A model generated the notes under the pieces. It had not been told where the DNA came from and searched no databases. It saw only the letters and a list, made by a program, of their open reading frames with translations. Below, piece by piece: positions 16,921-25,111 of a DNA stretch of 34,054 nt (its first letter is position 1; each line of letters starts with the position of its first letter). Made by a program: the position numbers and the translations under genes. The stretch comes from Alphaproteobacteria bacterium (GTDB taxonomy: Bacteria; Pseudomonadota; Alphaproteobacteria; Rhodobacterales; Rhodobacteraceae): assembly GCA_030433335.1 (NCBI GenBank), contig JAUILL010000036.1:1-34054 (forward strand). Direction: 5' to 3'.

Positions 16921-17843
16921 CCCATTAGGTAAATCAGCGAACTAACTGTGAAAAACGAAAGCGTTGTCGTGAACACCAGTGTGGTCGCGGTGATGCTCTC
17001 GATCCCGTAGCGTTGGCCAAAAATCGGAAAGATCGACAGCATCGGCACCGCCGCAAAGAGTGCCGCGCCAAGCATGTAACTGGGGTCTGCCATCGGGAAG
17101 GCCAGCATCCCTGCGGTCACGAGAACGGGGTGCACCACCAGCTTGCCGGTGGCGATCATTGCGGTCTCCACAGAGATCGCTTTGACTGGGAAACTGGCCA
17201 CCGTCGCGCCAACGACGAACAGGGCGACCACAGGCGCTGTCGCAGTGAAATAGCCGATGACGGTCCACAAAACCTCGGGGATGGGCAGGCCTGTAAAGCG
17301 CACAACCAAGCCGATGACCAGACCGGCGAAGATCGGGTTTTTGTAGAGCCCCTTGAGCGCTTTGCCAAAGGCACTTGTAAACCGTTCATCGGGATAGGCC
17401 CCTGCGTCTGCCAGAGCAATCGCAAGCGGGATCATCAGAATATTCTCGACGATCAGCGCCCAAGCCAGAATGTCGAAGGCCACTTCGCCAACCACAAGCG
17501 CCGCGATGGGGTAGCCCATAAAGCCGCTGTTGGAGTTCGACATGCCCAGACCATACAGGGCGCTCTCGGTGATGGAATTCTTGCGGAAATGCCGCATCAC
17601 CCACATGCCACCCAGCAGCAAGACAAGCGAGGCACCGCCATAAACCATCATGAAATGCCAGTTCAGCGCCGCGCCCCCTTGGCGGTTGACCGCGCCCATA
17701 ATCATGACGGGCATACAGATACGAATGACAAAAGAGCCGAGCGCTTTGGGCACATCGCGCATCAGGTATCCCGATTTCAAGGCGATGAACCCTGTCGCGA
17801 TCAGGGTGTAGATCGGGGTCGTGATTGCGAGAATGCTCATCAT
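16917..17843 (-). CDS. AEC-family (auxin efflux carrier-like) permease
   Basis: A 308-aa integral membrane protein with about ten predicted hydrophobic segments, from [19 protein letters not shown] at the N-terminus to the [12 protein letters not shown] end. It shows the conserved AEC features [11 protein letters not shown] in the first half and [13 protein letters not shown] in the second. AEC permeases export or import small organic anions such as malate or malonate; the substrate is not predictable. The start is placed at the MMS pair (17843 or 17840). Longer reading to 18140 would run under the divergent oxidoreductase gene and lacks family similarity. It ends tail-to-tail with cobQ. Confidence 0.9.
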   Translation of the reverse strand: MMSILAITTPIYTLIATGFIALKSGYLMRDVPKALGSFVIRICMPVMIMGAVNRQGGAALNWHFMMVYGGASLVLLLGGMWVMRHFRKNSITESALYGLGMSNSNSGFMGYPIAALVVGEVAFDILAWALIVENILMIPLAIALADAGAYPDERFTSAFGKALKGLYKNPIFAGLVIGLVVRFTGLPIPEVLWTVIGYFTATAPVVALFVVGATVASFPVKAISVETAMIATGKLVVHPVLVTAGMLAFPMADPSYMLGAALFAAVPMLSIFPIFGQRYGIESITATTLVFTTTLSFFTVSSLIYLMG

Positions 17844-18002
17844 CTTAGGGGAAACCTTTGGCAATCGGGCTGTTAGCGCCGTTTCCAGTGATGCGCGAAG
17901 GCCTTGCCCAAGGCAAGGGGGGCACGTGAACCAAGGCTTGCTTTCTGATGGCGACAGGCGTTCAGTCTGCCAGAGTAGAGCGGTTTGCATAGGGAGCAGG
18001 CG

Positions 18003-19250
18003 ATGGCCGAAATTCTGGTTCTCGGGGCAGGGATGATCGGGGTGTCGACGGCGCTCGCCTTTCAGGAGCGAGGGCACTCTGTCACGTTGCTGGACCGCCG
18101 CGATCCGGGTCTTGAGGCCAGCTATGGCAACGCGGGCCACATCAGTGGCGACAGCTCAGAGCCTTTTCCTCTGCCGCGCGATGCCGGGACTTTGGCGGCC
18201 TTTGGTCTCGGCCTTCGAAACGATGTCACTTATGACATTCGGGCAGTGCTTCGAATGGCGCCGGCGCTCTGGCAGTATTTCCGGCACTGCCGTCCGGATC
18301 GCTTGGAGCGCCAAGCGCGGATCTACGCAGAGATGTCCAAGCGGTCGACCGCCGCGCATCAGCGCCTGATCGAGGCTGCCGGTCTGGGCAACCTGATCCG
18401 CAAAAGCGGTGCCTATGAGATCAACCGGGATCCGCGCAAAGCCGAGGCCAATGCTGTAGCGGCTTTGAAGAGTGCACAGGACTTCGGGCTGCGGCCAGAC
18501 ATCATTGACGGCGCAGAGTTGACCCGCCGCGAACCGGCAATCAGAGCAGGCGTCGCAGGCGCGGTGTGGTGGCCAGACACGTGGCTGAGCGCCGATCCGG
18601 GCGCGCTGGTACAAGGATATGCAGCGCTCTTTCGCAATCGGGGAGGGCGTTGGGCAACGGGGGATGCTTCTACGCTCCGCCAGCAGGGCGCAGGCTGGCA
18701 GGTGGACAGCGCAGAGGGACCATTGACCGCTGAGCATGTGGTCGTCGCTTTGGGGGCGTGGTCGCCTAAACTGTTGGAGCGTTTTGGCTACCATGTGCCG
18801 ATGATCTACAAGCGCGGCTACCATGCTCATTTCGACGCGCCCCGAGGTCTCGATGCCTCGATCATCGATTGTGACAATGCGGTGGTGCTGACCAGCATGA
18901 CCAAAAGAATGCGATTGGCCACAGGGGCCGCTCTGGTTGACATGTCCGCGCCGCCCGATACCCGCCAGATCGACAGGGGCGTCAAAGGGGTCTCGGATCT
19001 GGTCGAACTAGGCCCGCGCGTCGAGGAACCACAATGGTTTGGCACGCGGCCTTTCATGCCGGATATGCTGCCCGTCGTTGGTAAAGCTCCACGGCACAAG
19101 GGCCTGTGGTGCCATTTCGGCCATGGGCATCTCGGGTTTACCAAGGGGCCAGCCTCCGCCGACCTGTTTCTCGATGCCTTTGAGGGGCAAGAGAGCGATA
19201 TTTTGAGCGCCATTGATCCGGCGCGGAGATATGCGCTTGGTGGCCAGTAG
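18003..19250 (+). CDS. FAD-dependent D-amino acid dehydrogenase/oxidase-like oxidoreductase
   Basis: A 415-aa DAO-family flavoprotein. The N-terminus has the FAD-binding GAGMIG motif (residues 8-13) followed by the acidic end LLDRRDP. The middle has VVVALGAWSPKLL, and the C-terminus has RPFMPDMLPVVG and the GHGHLGFTKGP second FAD contact, all typical of DadA-like enzymes. It likely deaminates a D-amino acid or a related secondary amine, passing electrons to the respiratory chain; the substrate is unknown. The ATG at 18003 has AGGGAG 7 nt upstream. Calling it dadA would overstate the evidence. Confidence 0.88.
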   Translation: MAEILVLGAGMIGVSTALAFQERGHSVTLLDRRDPGLEASYGNAGHISGDSSEPFPLPRDAGTLAAFGLGLRNDVTYDIRAVLRMAPALWQYFRHCRPDRLERQARIYAEMSKRSTAAHQRLIEAAGLGNLIRKSGAYEINRDPRKAEANAVAALKSAQDFGLRPDIIDGAELTRREPAIRAGVAGAVWWPDTWLSADPGALVQGYAALFRNRGGRWATGDASTLRQQGAGWQVDSAEGPLTAEHVVVALGAWSPKLLERFGYHVPMIYKRGYHAHFDAPRGLDASIIDCDNAVVLTSMTKRMRLATGAALVDMSAPPDTRQIDRGVKGVSDLVELGPRVEEPQWFGTRPFMPDMLPVVGKAPRHKGLWCHFGHGHLGFTKGPASADLFLDAFEGQESDILSAIDPARRYALGGQ

Positions 19251-19331
19251 GAGCGCCAGTCAGCGCAGCACGATCAGAGATGCAGAAATGTGGGCTGGTA
19301 GAGCAGCAGTAACCCGTGCTAAAGATGTACT

Positions 19332-19347
19332 GCATACAATAGTATAC
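19332..19347. promoter_or_regulatory. Possible operator dyad upstream of AbrB-family gene
   Basis: GCATAC-aata-GTATAC is an inverted repeat with one mismatch, 15 nt before the start codon of the downstream gene. It overlaps a TACAAT sequence that could be a -10 box. No regulator gene is adjacent, so the binding protein is unknown. Confidence 0.3.
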
Positions 19348-19361
19348 CGAATAGACCCACC

Positions 19362-20390
19362 ATGTTTGATCACCCCGTTTCCCGTAGTCTCGTCACTCTG
19401 ATCGCCGGAACGACCGGCGCCGCAGCGCTTTCACTGGTCGGCTTTCCGGCAGCGCCCTTGGTCGGGGCGGCGCTCGCGACAACGGCGCTGGCATGGGGTG
19501 GCATGCGCCTGAGCCTGCCGAACCGGCTGCGCGATGCGGGGTTTTTGGTGATCGGCGTATCGCTCGGGTCTGGGTTTCGAAACGAGTTGCTGGGGCAGAT
19601 CGGCGGTTGGGGCCTGAGCCTTCTGGTGTTGTGCCTGTCAATTTATGCGACGGTGGTGATCAGCCGTTTTGTTCTGATGCGCTGGTACGGTCAGGATCGG
19701 GAAACGGCTCTGCTCGCGAGCGCACCGGGCACGCTGTCTCTGGCTCTATCGATGGCTGTCAGTGGGCGCGGGGATGCGACGACGGTGCTGGTGCTTCAGT
19801 GTATGCGCCTGTTGATCCTGTCGGCCGTTTTGCCCTTGGGGATGGTGTTGTTGGGGGTCGAGGCCGGAAATGCGGGCGCAGCTGCCAATCGCTTGGATCC
19901 GCTGCCCCTGATCGGCGTTCTGGCGGTCGGTGCACTTGTGTCGTGGTTGATCGCCCGCCGAGGCTTCCCTGCAGCTTACCTTCTTGGTGGACTTCTGGTG
20001 AGCGCCGTCAGTCACGTCAGCGATCTGGTGCACGGCACGCCGCCCGCATGGCTTCTGTTCGCGGGGTTCTGTGTGACGGGGTCTGTCATGGGGGTCCGCT
20101 TCACCGGGTTGAAGCTGGCGGACATCCTGCGATTTCTCAAGGCGTCCGCGACCAGCGTGGGGGCGGCTGCATTGATCTCTATGGGGTTCGCCGCTGCGGT
20201 TGCGGCGGTGACGGGCCTGCCGTTCGGACAGGTCTGGGTGGCCTATGCCCCCGGCGGAGTCGAGGCGATGGCAGCGATCGGCCTCGCGCTCGATTTCGAC
20301 GGCGCCTACGTGGCGCTACATCACCTCTGCCGGATCGCGTTCCTGATGGCGCTCATCCCTTGGATGGCGCGCAAGCAACCGCGGTTCTGA
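19362..20390 (+). CDS. AbrB-family membrane protein (putative transporter)
   Basis: A 342-aa integral membrane protein of the AbrB family (once mislabelled ammonia monooxygenase), not the AbrB transcription factor. It has about ten hydrophobic helices in two similar halves. The paired motifs are GVSLGSGF with APGTLSLALSMA in the first half and GSVMGVRF with YAPGGVEAMAAIGLALD in the second. Function is unresolved; a small-molecule efflux role is usually suggested. The start ATG is preceded only by a weak ribosome site. The stop abuts the stop of the 52-aa gene on the other strand. Confidence 0.9.
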   Translation: MFDHPVSRSLVTLIAGTTGAAALSLVGFPAAPLVGAALATTALAWGGMRLSLPNRLRDAGFLVIGVSLGSGFRNELLGQIGGWGLSLLVLCLSIYATVVISRFVLMRWYGQDRETALLASAPGTLSLALSMAVSGRGDATTVLVLQCMRLLILSAVLPLGMVLLGVEAGNAGAAANRLDPLPLIGVLAVGALVSWLIARRGFPAAYLLGGLLVSAVSHVSDLVHGTPPAWLLFAGFCVTGSVMGVRFTGLKLADILRFLKASATSVGAAALISMGFAAAVAAVTGLPFGQVWVAYAPGGVEAMAAIGLALDFDGAYVALHHLCRIAFLMALIPWMARKQPRF

Positions 20391-20549
20391 TCAGGCGTTG
20401 CGAGCCGCGGGCTTCTTGGCGTGCGCTTCTACGATGGTGCGCAGACGCCATGCGGCCCACATGCTCATGCAGAATTCTTGGTTATCTTTGCCCAGGTTGT
20501 TCGAGTGTACCACAGCGGTGGTGGCGGTAGCTGCTACGGGCTTGGACAT
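20391..20549 (-). CDS. Small 52-aa protein of unknown function
   Basis: I do not recognise this protein. Reading from the ATG at 20549 gives 52 residues preceded by a strong GGAGGG 4 nt upstream, a good sign that it is translated. The first 20 residues are Ala/Thr/Val-rich. The rest is a basic amphipathic stretch with NQEFCMSMWAAWRLRTIVEAH and a Lys/Ala tail. There is no signal peptide and one Cys. It sits downstream of the kinase operon on the same strand but behind that operon's terminator, with an AT-rich stretch (about 20630-20690) that could hold its own promoter. It ends exactly at the AbrB-family stop. Confidence 0.7.
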   Translation of the reverse strand: MSKPVAATATTAVVHSNNLGKDNQEFCMSMWAAWRLRTIVEAHAKKPAARNA

Positions 20550-20758
20550 GTTTCCCTCCAAAGCGGGCCGGCAATTCCATGAGGCCGGCCAATACACAAA
20601 CGTCGGTTCTATCGGCCAATCGGCCTGATATGTAAGCTTAACGATACATTAACCTACCCTTTTGGGGTAGTAAAAAGTTACAGATTGAGACTTTTGTGTG
20701 GCGATTGCTTGAAATTTCTGCGTTCGCGATGCCTGAGGGTTGGGTGAGGGAAAAGAAT

Positions 20759-20787
20759 AACCCGCAGAGGCTGTGCCTTTGCGGGTT
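20759..20787 (-). terminator. Intrinsic terminator after the hybrid kinase gene
   Basis: A 12-bp stem with one G-U pair (20759-20770 with 20776-20787) and a CTGTG loop lies 32 nt beyond the kinase stop. On the minus strand it is followed by ATTCTTTT; on the plus strand by TGTTTGCT. Best read as the terminator of the regulator-FIST-kinase operon. Confidence 0.8.
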
Positions 20788-20818
20788 TGTTTGCTGCTTG
20801 TTTGTGACTTTGTTCGTT

Positions 20819-23026
20819 CTAGAGCGATAGAGCCCGCGCGACTCCGTCCAGGAACTGCGCCAGCTTTTGGCGATCCAGCGGCTTCAGCATCAGTTCGATG
20901 TCCAACCGCTTACAGGTTTGACGCAAATCCGGCGAGCGATCTGCCGAGATGATCGAGCAGGGGATTGGCCCCAGACTATCACGGACGGCGGCATACAGCT
21001 CTGTTCCGGACATACCCGGCCCGAGTTGATAGTCCAGCAAGAGTACGTCGGGCGAAATCTGTAGAACCGACAACAGGTCGAGGGCAGAGGGCGCGTCTTC
21101 GGCCTCGATGACGTTGACACCCCAGCTTTCGACCAGAATAGAGATCGCCCGTCGCAACTGCGGATCGTTCTCGACCAACATGACGATCAATCCCGATTTG
21201 GCGAGCCCGACAGGGCGGCTGGGCCGCATGGACGGGGTCACTGCAGGCTCTGCTTTGCCCGCGACGGGAACGTTCACCATAAAGCAGCTGCCTTTGTCCA
21301 CCTCCGACCACAGGCCCAGAGGGTGCCCCAGACGGGTACAGGCGCGTTCTACGATCGCGAGGCCAAGGCCGAGGCCTTCGTTCGCGCTGGCCTTGGTGTC
21401 GAGGCGTTTGAACTCCTCGAAAATCGAGCACTGGTCCTCTTCGGGAATGCCGACGCCGGTATCCCAGACCTCGATCCGAGCCGATCCGCCGTTACGGCGG
21501 ACGCCGACCAGCACGCGGCCTTTGGGCGTGTAGCGAATGGCGTTAGAGATCAAATTGCGCACGATACGGCGCAGATAGGACGGATCGCTCTCGACCATCA
21601 GATTGCTGTCAACGATGCACAGCTCCAGTCCCTTGCTGTTCGCGTGGATCGTCATTTCGTCCCGCAAAGGCGACAGGATTTCCCGCAGGGCAAAACGGCG
21701 GATGTCAAAGCTGAGGCCGTCGGACTCCAGCTTCGAAATGTCGAGCAGCGCGTCGATGATCTGCTCGGCGCCTGATAATGCGGTTTCCGCTTTGGACAGG
21801 ACGGCCATGTCATTCTGGTCGGTCGCTTTGTCCGCCAGAGAAGAGATAAACAGCTTGGCCGCGGAGAGAGGTTGCAACAGATCGTGGCTGGCCGCGGCGA
21901 CAAAGCGGGACTTCGACGCATTCGCGCGTTCGGCTGCGGACAGGGCGTCCTCAAGCTCCAGCGTGCGCTCCATCACGCGCTGTTCGAGGATTTCGTTCAG
22001 TTCATACAGTTTTTGGGCCGCTTCTCGTTCGGCAGTCACGTCGGTGCAAGAGATAACGAAGCCTTGGTCCGGCATCCCGCGTCCGAAAATCTGCAGGATC
22101 AGATTGTCCCGCTTCACTTCGAAAGAGATCGGGTATTTCGGGCCCTTGGCCATGGCCCACCGCAGGAAGCCTGTACGGTCCATGCCGCGACTGAATCTGA
22201 CATCATCCCCGAGCCGCTCTAGCAGACCGTCAAAGGATGCGCCGATGGTCAACCGGCGGACGGGCACGGAGAGCAGGTGGCTGATCTTCTGGTTCCAGCC
22301 CACAAGCTGCGCATTCTCGTCAAATACGCAGACCCCTTGGTTCAGGTGATCCAGCGTCGCGCGGATCATGCGGGTCTGCTTGTCCTTGAGGCGGGCGCGT
22401 TCCTGACGCTCCATCCGCATGATGTCGGTCACGTCGGTTTGCAGAACCACGGTGCCGCCGTTGCTGGTCCGGTGTTCGGACACCTGCAGCCAGCGGTCGC
22501 CTGTGAGTTCGACATTGAACATGACATGCCGATCTTTATGGCGCCGAATGCGGCGGGCGCACCACGTGTCCGCTGTTTCCTCGGGCGGCAGAGCCAGTTG
22601 AGCTGACTCCGCGATGTGCCGGACATATTCGTCAAAGGACAATCCGGGTTTCAGAAACTCTTGCATATTCCTGAAATCACGACAAAATCGCGAGTTCGAC
22701 ATGACCAGATTGTCTTCGGGGTCGAACAGGGCAAAGCCTTCGGACACGGTTTCGATCGCATCGGCAAGGTTGCGGCGCGCGGCTTCTGTTTCCGTGTGTG
22801 CCTTGGCCAGAGCTGCGTTGGAGTCGTGCAAAAGCTCCAACGTGCTTTCCAGTTCGAGCGTCCGTTCGCGCACCCGCTTTTCCAACAGGGCAGCGCGTTC
22901 GAACTGGGCATAGGCCGCGTTTGACTGGGCCGTTCCGTACTCGACACGGCTCATCAGAGCCTGCGTGATCTTCATCAGCTTTTCATTCTGGCGTTCCAGA
23001 GTGTCCGCAGGATTGATCAGCGACAT
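20819..23026 (-). CDS. PAS hybrid sensor histidine kinase with C-terminal receiver (NahK/ErcS'-like)
   Basis: A 735-aa cytoplasmic hybrid kinase without membrane segments. Domain order: N-terminal coiled coil (1-90), PAS (about 90-205), PAS (about 222-335), coiled coil, HisKA with phospho-acceptor His381 in AAASHDLLQPLSAAK, HATPase (N box NLISNAIRYT, G1 DTGVGIPEED, G2 GLGLGLAIV), and a receiver domain with phospho-Asp665 in LLLDYQLGPGMSG. The SHDLLQPL box and architecture match the NahK/ErcS' group that works with NosP in Pseudomonas. Its ATG overlaps the stop of the FIST gene by 1 nt. Signal input probably comes from the FIST protein; the phosphoryl target may be the LuxR-type regulator two genes upstream (inference). 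Confidence 0.92.
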   Translation of the reverse strand: MSLINPADTLERQNEKLMKITQALMSRVEYGTAQSNAAYAQFERAALLEKRVRERTLELESTLELLHDSNAALAKAHTETEAARRNLADAIETVSEGFALFDPEDNLVMSNSRFCRDFRNMQEFLKPGLSFDEYVRHIAESAQLALPPEETADTWCARRIRRHKDRHVMFNVELTGDRWLQVSEHRTSNGGTVVLQTDVTDIMRMERQERARLKDKQTRMIRATLDHLNQGVCVFDENAQLVGWNQKISHLLSVPVRRLTIGASFDGLLERLGDDVRFSRGMDRTGFLRWAMAKGPKYPISFEVKRDNLILQIFGRGMPDQGFVISCTDVTAEREAAQKLYELNEILEQRVMERTLELEDALSAAERANASKSRFVAAASHDLLQPLSAAKLFISSLADKATDQNDMAVLSKAETALSGAEQIIDALLDISKLESDGLSFDIRRFALREILSPLRDEMTIHANSKGLELCIVDSNLMVESDPSYLRRIVRNLISNAIRYTPKGRVLVGVRRNGGSARIEVWDTGVGIPEEDQCSIFEEFKRLDTKASANEGLGLGLAIVERACTRLGHPLGLWSEVDKGSCFMVNVPVAGKAEPAVTPSMRPSRPVGLAKSGLIVMLVENDPQLRRAISILVESWGVNVIEAEDAPSALDLLSVLQISPDVLLLDYQLGPGMSGTELYAAVRDSLGPIPCSIISADRSPDLRQTCKRLDIELMLKPLDRQKLAQFLDGVARALSL

Positions 23027-24207
23027 CAGGCAACCTCGTTGTCGGTCGGGGGATAGATCGCGACGCCGGTCAGCGTCTGGTTCACGTGTAGCGCACCGAA
23101 CTGCTCGCCATAGGTCGAAAAGCCAACCACATCATTCGCCGCGAGCAGCGCCGAGACTTCGCGGGTTTTCTGGCGCTGGTCGGCGGCGATGCGGCGCAAC
23201 ACACAATCACAGCCAAGGATCAGATCAGGTTTCTGCTCGACACTCAGGGCCGCGAGACCGTCTTGCAGATGCTCGACGATGTCACGATGCTCTGCCAGCG
23301 TCAAAACCATGCCTTCGTTGATCGCGGAAAAGAACACCAGTTCCCCATGCTCGTTCACGCGCTGGATGGCACGGACGTGGTGGCTGTCGCCAAGGCGCAC
23401 GACCACGGGATGTTCGGCAAAGGTAAATGGGTCGAGTTGGTTCGGGTCTTTGCCCAAGAGCCGCGCATATTCAGCGGCGGCGGGTTCGGCGTTGATCTCT
23501 TGGACCGTGCGGGCTTCGGGGTTGGCGGCAGTGACCACCATGCGCATCTCGGTCGGGGCCAGATTGTCGTGGCTGAACACTTTGACAGGGCAGGCGCTGC
23601 GGACGAGCGCGAGAACAGCATGGTTCTCCAAGATCTGCCCGTTGTAGCTGAGCCATGTCTGCCGGAAATTCACGCCATCGCCTGCAGAGCCGCCGAACAG
23701 CGGCATGGGCCCAAGCCCAGAGGCGAGGGTGGTGGTCAGGTTCTCTTCGCTCATTGATAGGCCGTCGACCAAGAGCATTGCGAACTCGTGAGGACGATCT
23801 GGCACGGACTGGGCCAGCGCAATGCGCTGCTGGATCAGTGTATCGATGATCTGCTGGTCATCTGCCAGATTCAACAGGTCCAGCGCATAAGTCACAGAGG
23901 TGAAGTATCGGGCAGGGAAGCCGACGCAGATGATCTGCCCCTCTTCATAGCCTTGCGCGCCTAACTCGCCGGCGGTGGTGCACCCCAAAACATCGGCACC
24001 CTCGAAGACACCGGAGGCATCCTCGATCAACTGTTTAAAATCCGCACAGGGAGCAGCAAACAAGCACACAAGCGCAAATGGCTCGTCTCCCAACTGCGAT
24101 TTGATCTCCTCTATCAAATCGGGTTGGTCGCACGGCACTTGCGCAACACGCATCGCTTTCTTGTCAGCGGTCTCCTCCCTGGCGGAGCGTGGTTGCGCTC
24201 CGTTCAC
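23026..24207 (-). CDS. FIST-domain sensory protein (NosP-like)
   Basis: A 393-aa soluble protein with FIST_N (about 45-235; ADVLGCTTAGELGAQGYEEGQI, LLVDGLSMSEE, LFGGSAGDG) and FIST_C (about 245-385; SAINEGMVLTLA, LILGCDCVLRR, VVGFSTYGEQFG). In Pseudomonas, NosP of this family binds haem and nitric oxide and inhibits the kinase NahK; haem binding here is not shown by sequence. It precedes the hybrid kinase with a 1-nt overlap. The GTG at 24207 has AGAGGA 10 nt upstream; an in-frame ATG at 24153 is an alternative start. Confidence 0.9.
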   Translation of the reverse strand: MNGAQPRSAREETADKKAMRVAQVPCDQPDLIEEIKSQLGDEPFALVCLFAAPCADFKQLIEDASGVFEGADVLGCTTAGELGAQGYEEGQIICVGFPARYFTSVTYALDLLNLADDQQIIDTLIQQRIALAQSVPDRPHEFAMLLVDGLSMSEENLTTTLASGLGPMPLFGGSAGDGVNFRQTWLSYNGQILENHAVLALVRSACPVKVFSHDNLAPTEMRMVVTAANPEARTVQEINAEPAAAEYARLLGKDPNQLDPFTFAEHPVVVRLGDSHHVRAIQRVNEHGELVFFSAINEGMVLTLAEHRDIVEHLQDGLAALSVEQKPDLILGCDCVLRRIAADQRQKTREVSALLAANDVVGFSTYGEQFGALHVNQTLTGVAIYPPTDNEVA

Positions 24208-24247
24208 TCGACCGGTGTCCTCTAATTAGTTACACGAGGATGTGCGA

Positions 24248-24940
24248 TTACTCGAGGGATGGCAAGACCCTGTTGAAGTTGGCCTCTTGGGCGATCAGGA
24301 CCGCCTGAGTCCGGCTATGAACGCCGAGTTTTCGCATGATTGCAGTGACATGGGCCTTCACCGTGGTCTCGGCGATGGACAGGTCATAGGCAATTTGTTT
24401 GTTCAGCTTGCCTTCGCAGATCAGGTTCAGAATGCGGGCTTGCTGATTTGTTAGCGTAGAAAGGCGTTGTAGCGCGTCTTCTTGGTTGCTGCCTTCACCA
24501 TTTTGGCCGTTGGGATCGATGTAGCCTTCGGGAACAAAGGGCTGTCCTGCCTTGACGGTGTCGTAAGCCATCTGGAACACGGCCCGCTGCGCTTGCTTGG
24601 GCACGAACCCGTTTGCCCCTGCCTGCAGAGCGCGGCTGATCATGCGGTTGTCCGACATGGACGAGGCGATGACGATCGCGGCTCTGGGGGTGGCGTTGCG
24701 CAGCCGGATCAACCCGTCGAGGCCATTCACATCGGGCAGGTTCAGGTCAAGGATGATCATCTCGATCTTGGGATCGCGTGTCACGGCCTCGAGCGCTTGT
24801 TCGAGCGTTCCTGCGGTGTGGATTTCGCTGAAACTGGCGATCGACCGCAAGGTCAGGGTCAACGCATCGCAAAAGAGCGGGTGGTCATCGACGACCAGCG
24901 CGTTGCCGACTGCAATCTGAGATATGGCGCGTTCCTGCAT
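24248..24940 (-). CDS. LuxR/NarL-family response regulator (ErdR/ErbR/AgmR-like)
   Basis: A 230-aa two-component regulator. The receiver domain has the acidic pair in VVDDHP, phospho-Asp65 in IILDLNLPDVNG and Lys in FVPKQAQ. The C-terminal LuxR helix-turn-helix (about 160-220) reads LTNQQARILNLICEGKLNKQIAYDL and VKAHVTAIMRKLGVHSRTQAV, quoted here in segments. The context, next to a NosP/NahK-like pair and a PQQ alcohol dehydrogenase, is that of the Pseudomonas regulator ErbR/ErdR, which activates ethanol oxidation. It is the first gene of the three-gene sensory operon; 40 nt separate it from the FIST gene. Confidence 0.92.
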   Translation of the reverse strand: MQERAISQIAVGNALVVDDHPLFCDALTLTLRSIASFSEIHTAGTLEQALEAVTRDPKIEMIILDLNLPDVNGLDGLIRLRNATPRAAIVIASSMSDNRMISRALQAGANGFVPKQAQRAVFQMAYDTVKAGQPFVPEGYIDPNGQNGEGSNQEDALQRLSTLTNQQARILNLICEGKLNKQIAYDLSIAETTVKAHVTAIMRKLGVHSRTQAVLIAQEANFNRVLPSLE

Positions 24941-25051
24941 GAATCTTGTCCTCTGGTTCCTCTCTTGAGGATAGTCGTATTTCGCAGGCCGCTTCTGTTA
25001 CCAAAAGGTCTAATAGCGCAAGGAAAATTGTACCAAGACCAAGTGCGAGCA
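24941..25051 (-). promoter_or_regulatory. Promoter region of the regulator operon with repeated motifs
   Basis: The gap between the regulator start and the exaF-like terminator contains AAGGTCTAATAGCGC at 25005-25019. This differs at one base from AAGGTCTAATACCGC before the pedF-like gene (31703-31717). It also contains TAGTCGTA at 24972-24979, identical to an octamer at 27623-27630. These are candidate binding sites for the regulator itself; autoregulation is inferred. Confidence 0.5.
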
Positions 25052-25086
25052 ACAAAAAGAAAGGCGCCCGGTCGAAACCGGACGCC
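25052..25086 (-). terminator. Intrinsic terminator of the quinoprotein dehydrogenase gene
   Basis: On the minus strand GGCGTCCGGT (25086-25077) pairs with ACCGGGCGCC (25072-25063) with one mismatch around a four-base loop, followed by TTTCTTTTTGTT. It starts 25 nt after the dehydrogenase stop. Confidence 0.92.
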
Positions 25087-25111
25087 CTGGACATGCCTCT
25101 TGGGAGAGGAA

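Noticed and set aside
17844..18140. N-terminal extension of the AEC permease
   Set aside because: It would overlap the start of the oxidoreductase gene on the other strand and does not resemble the family; the start near 17843 fits better.
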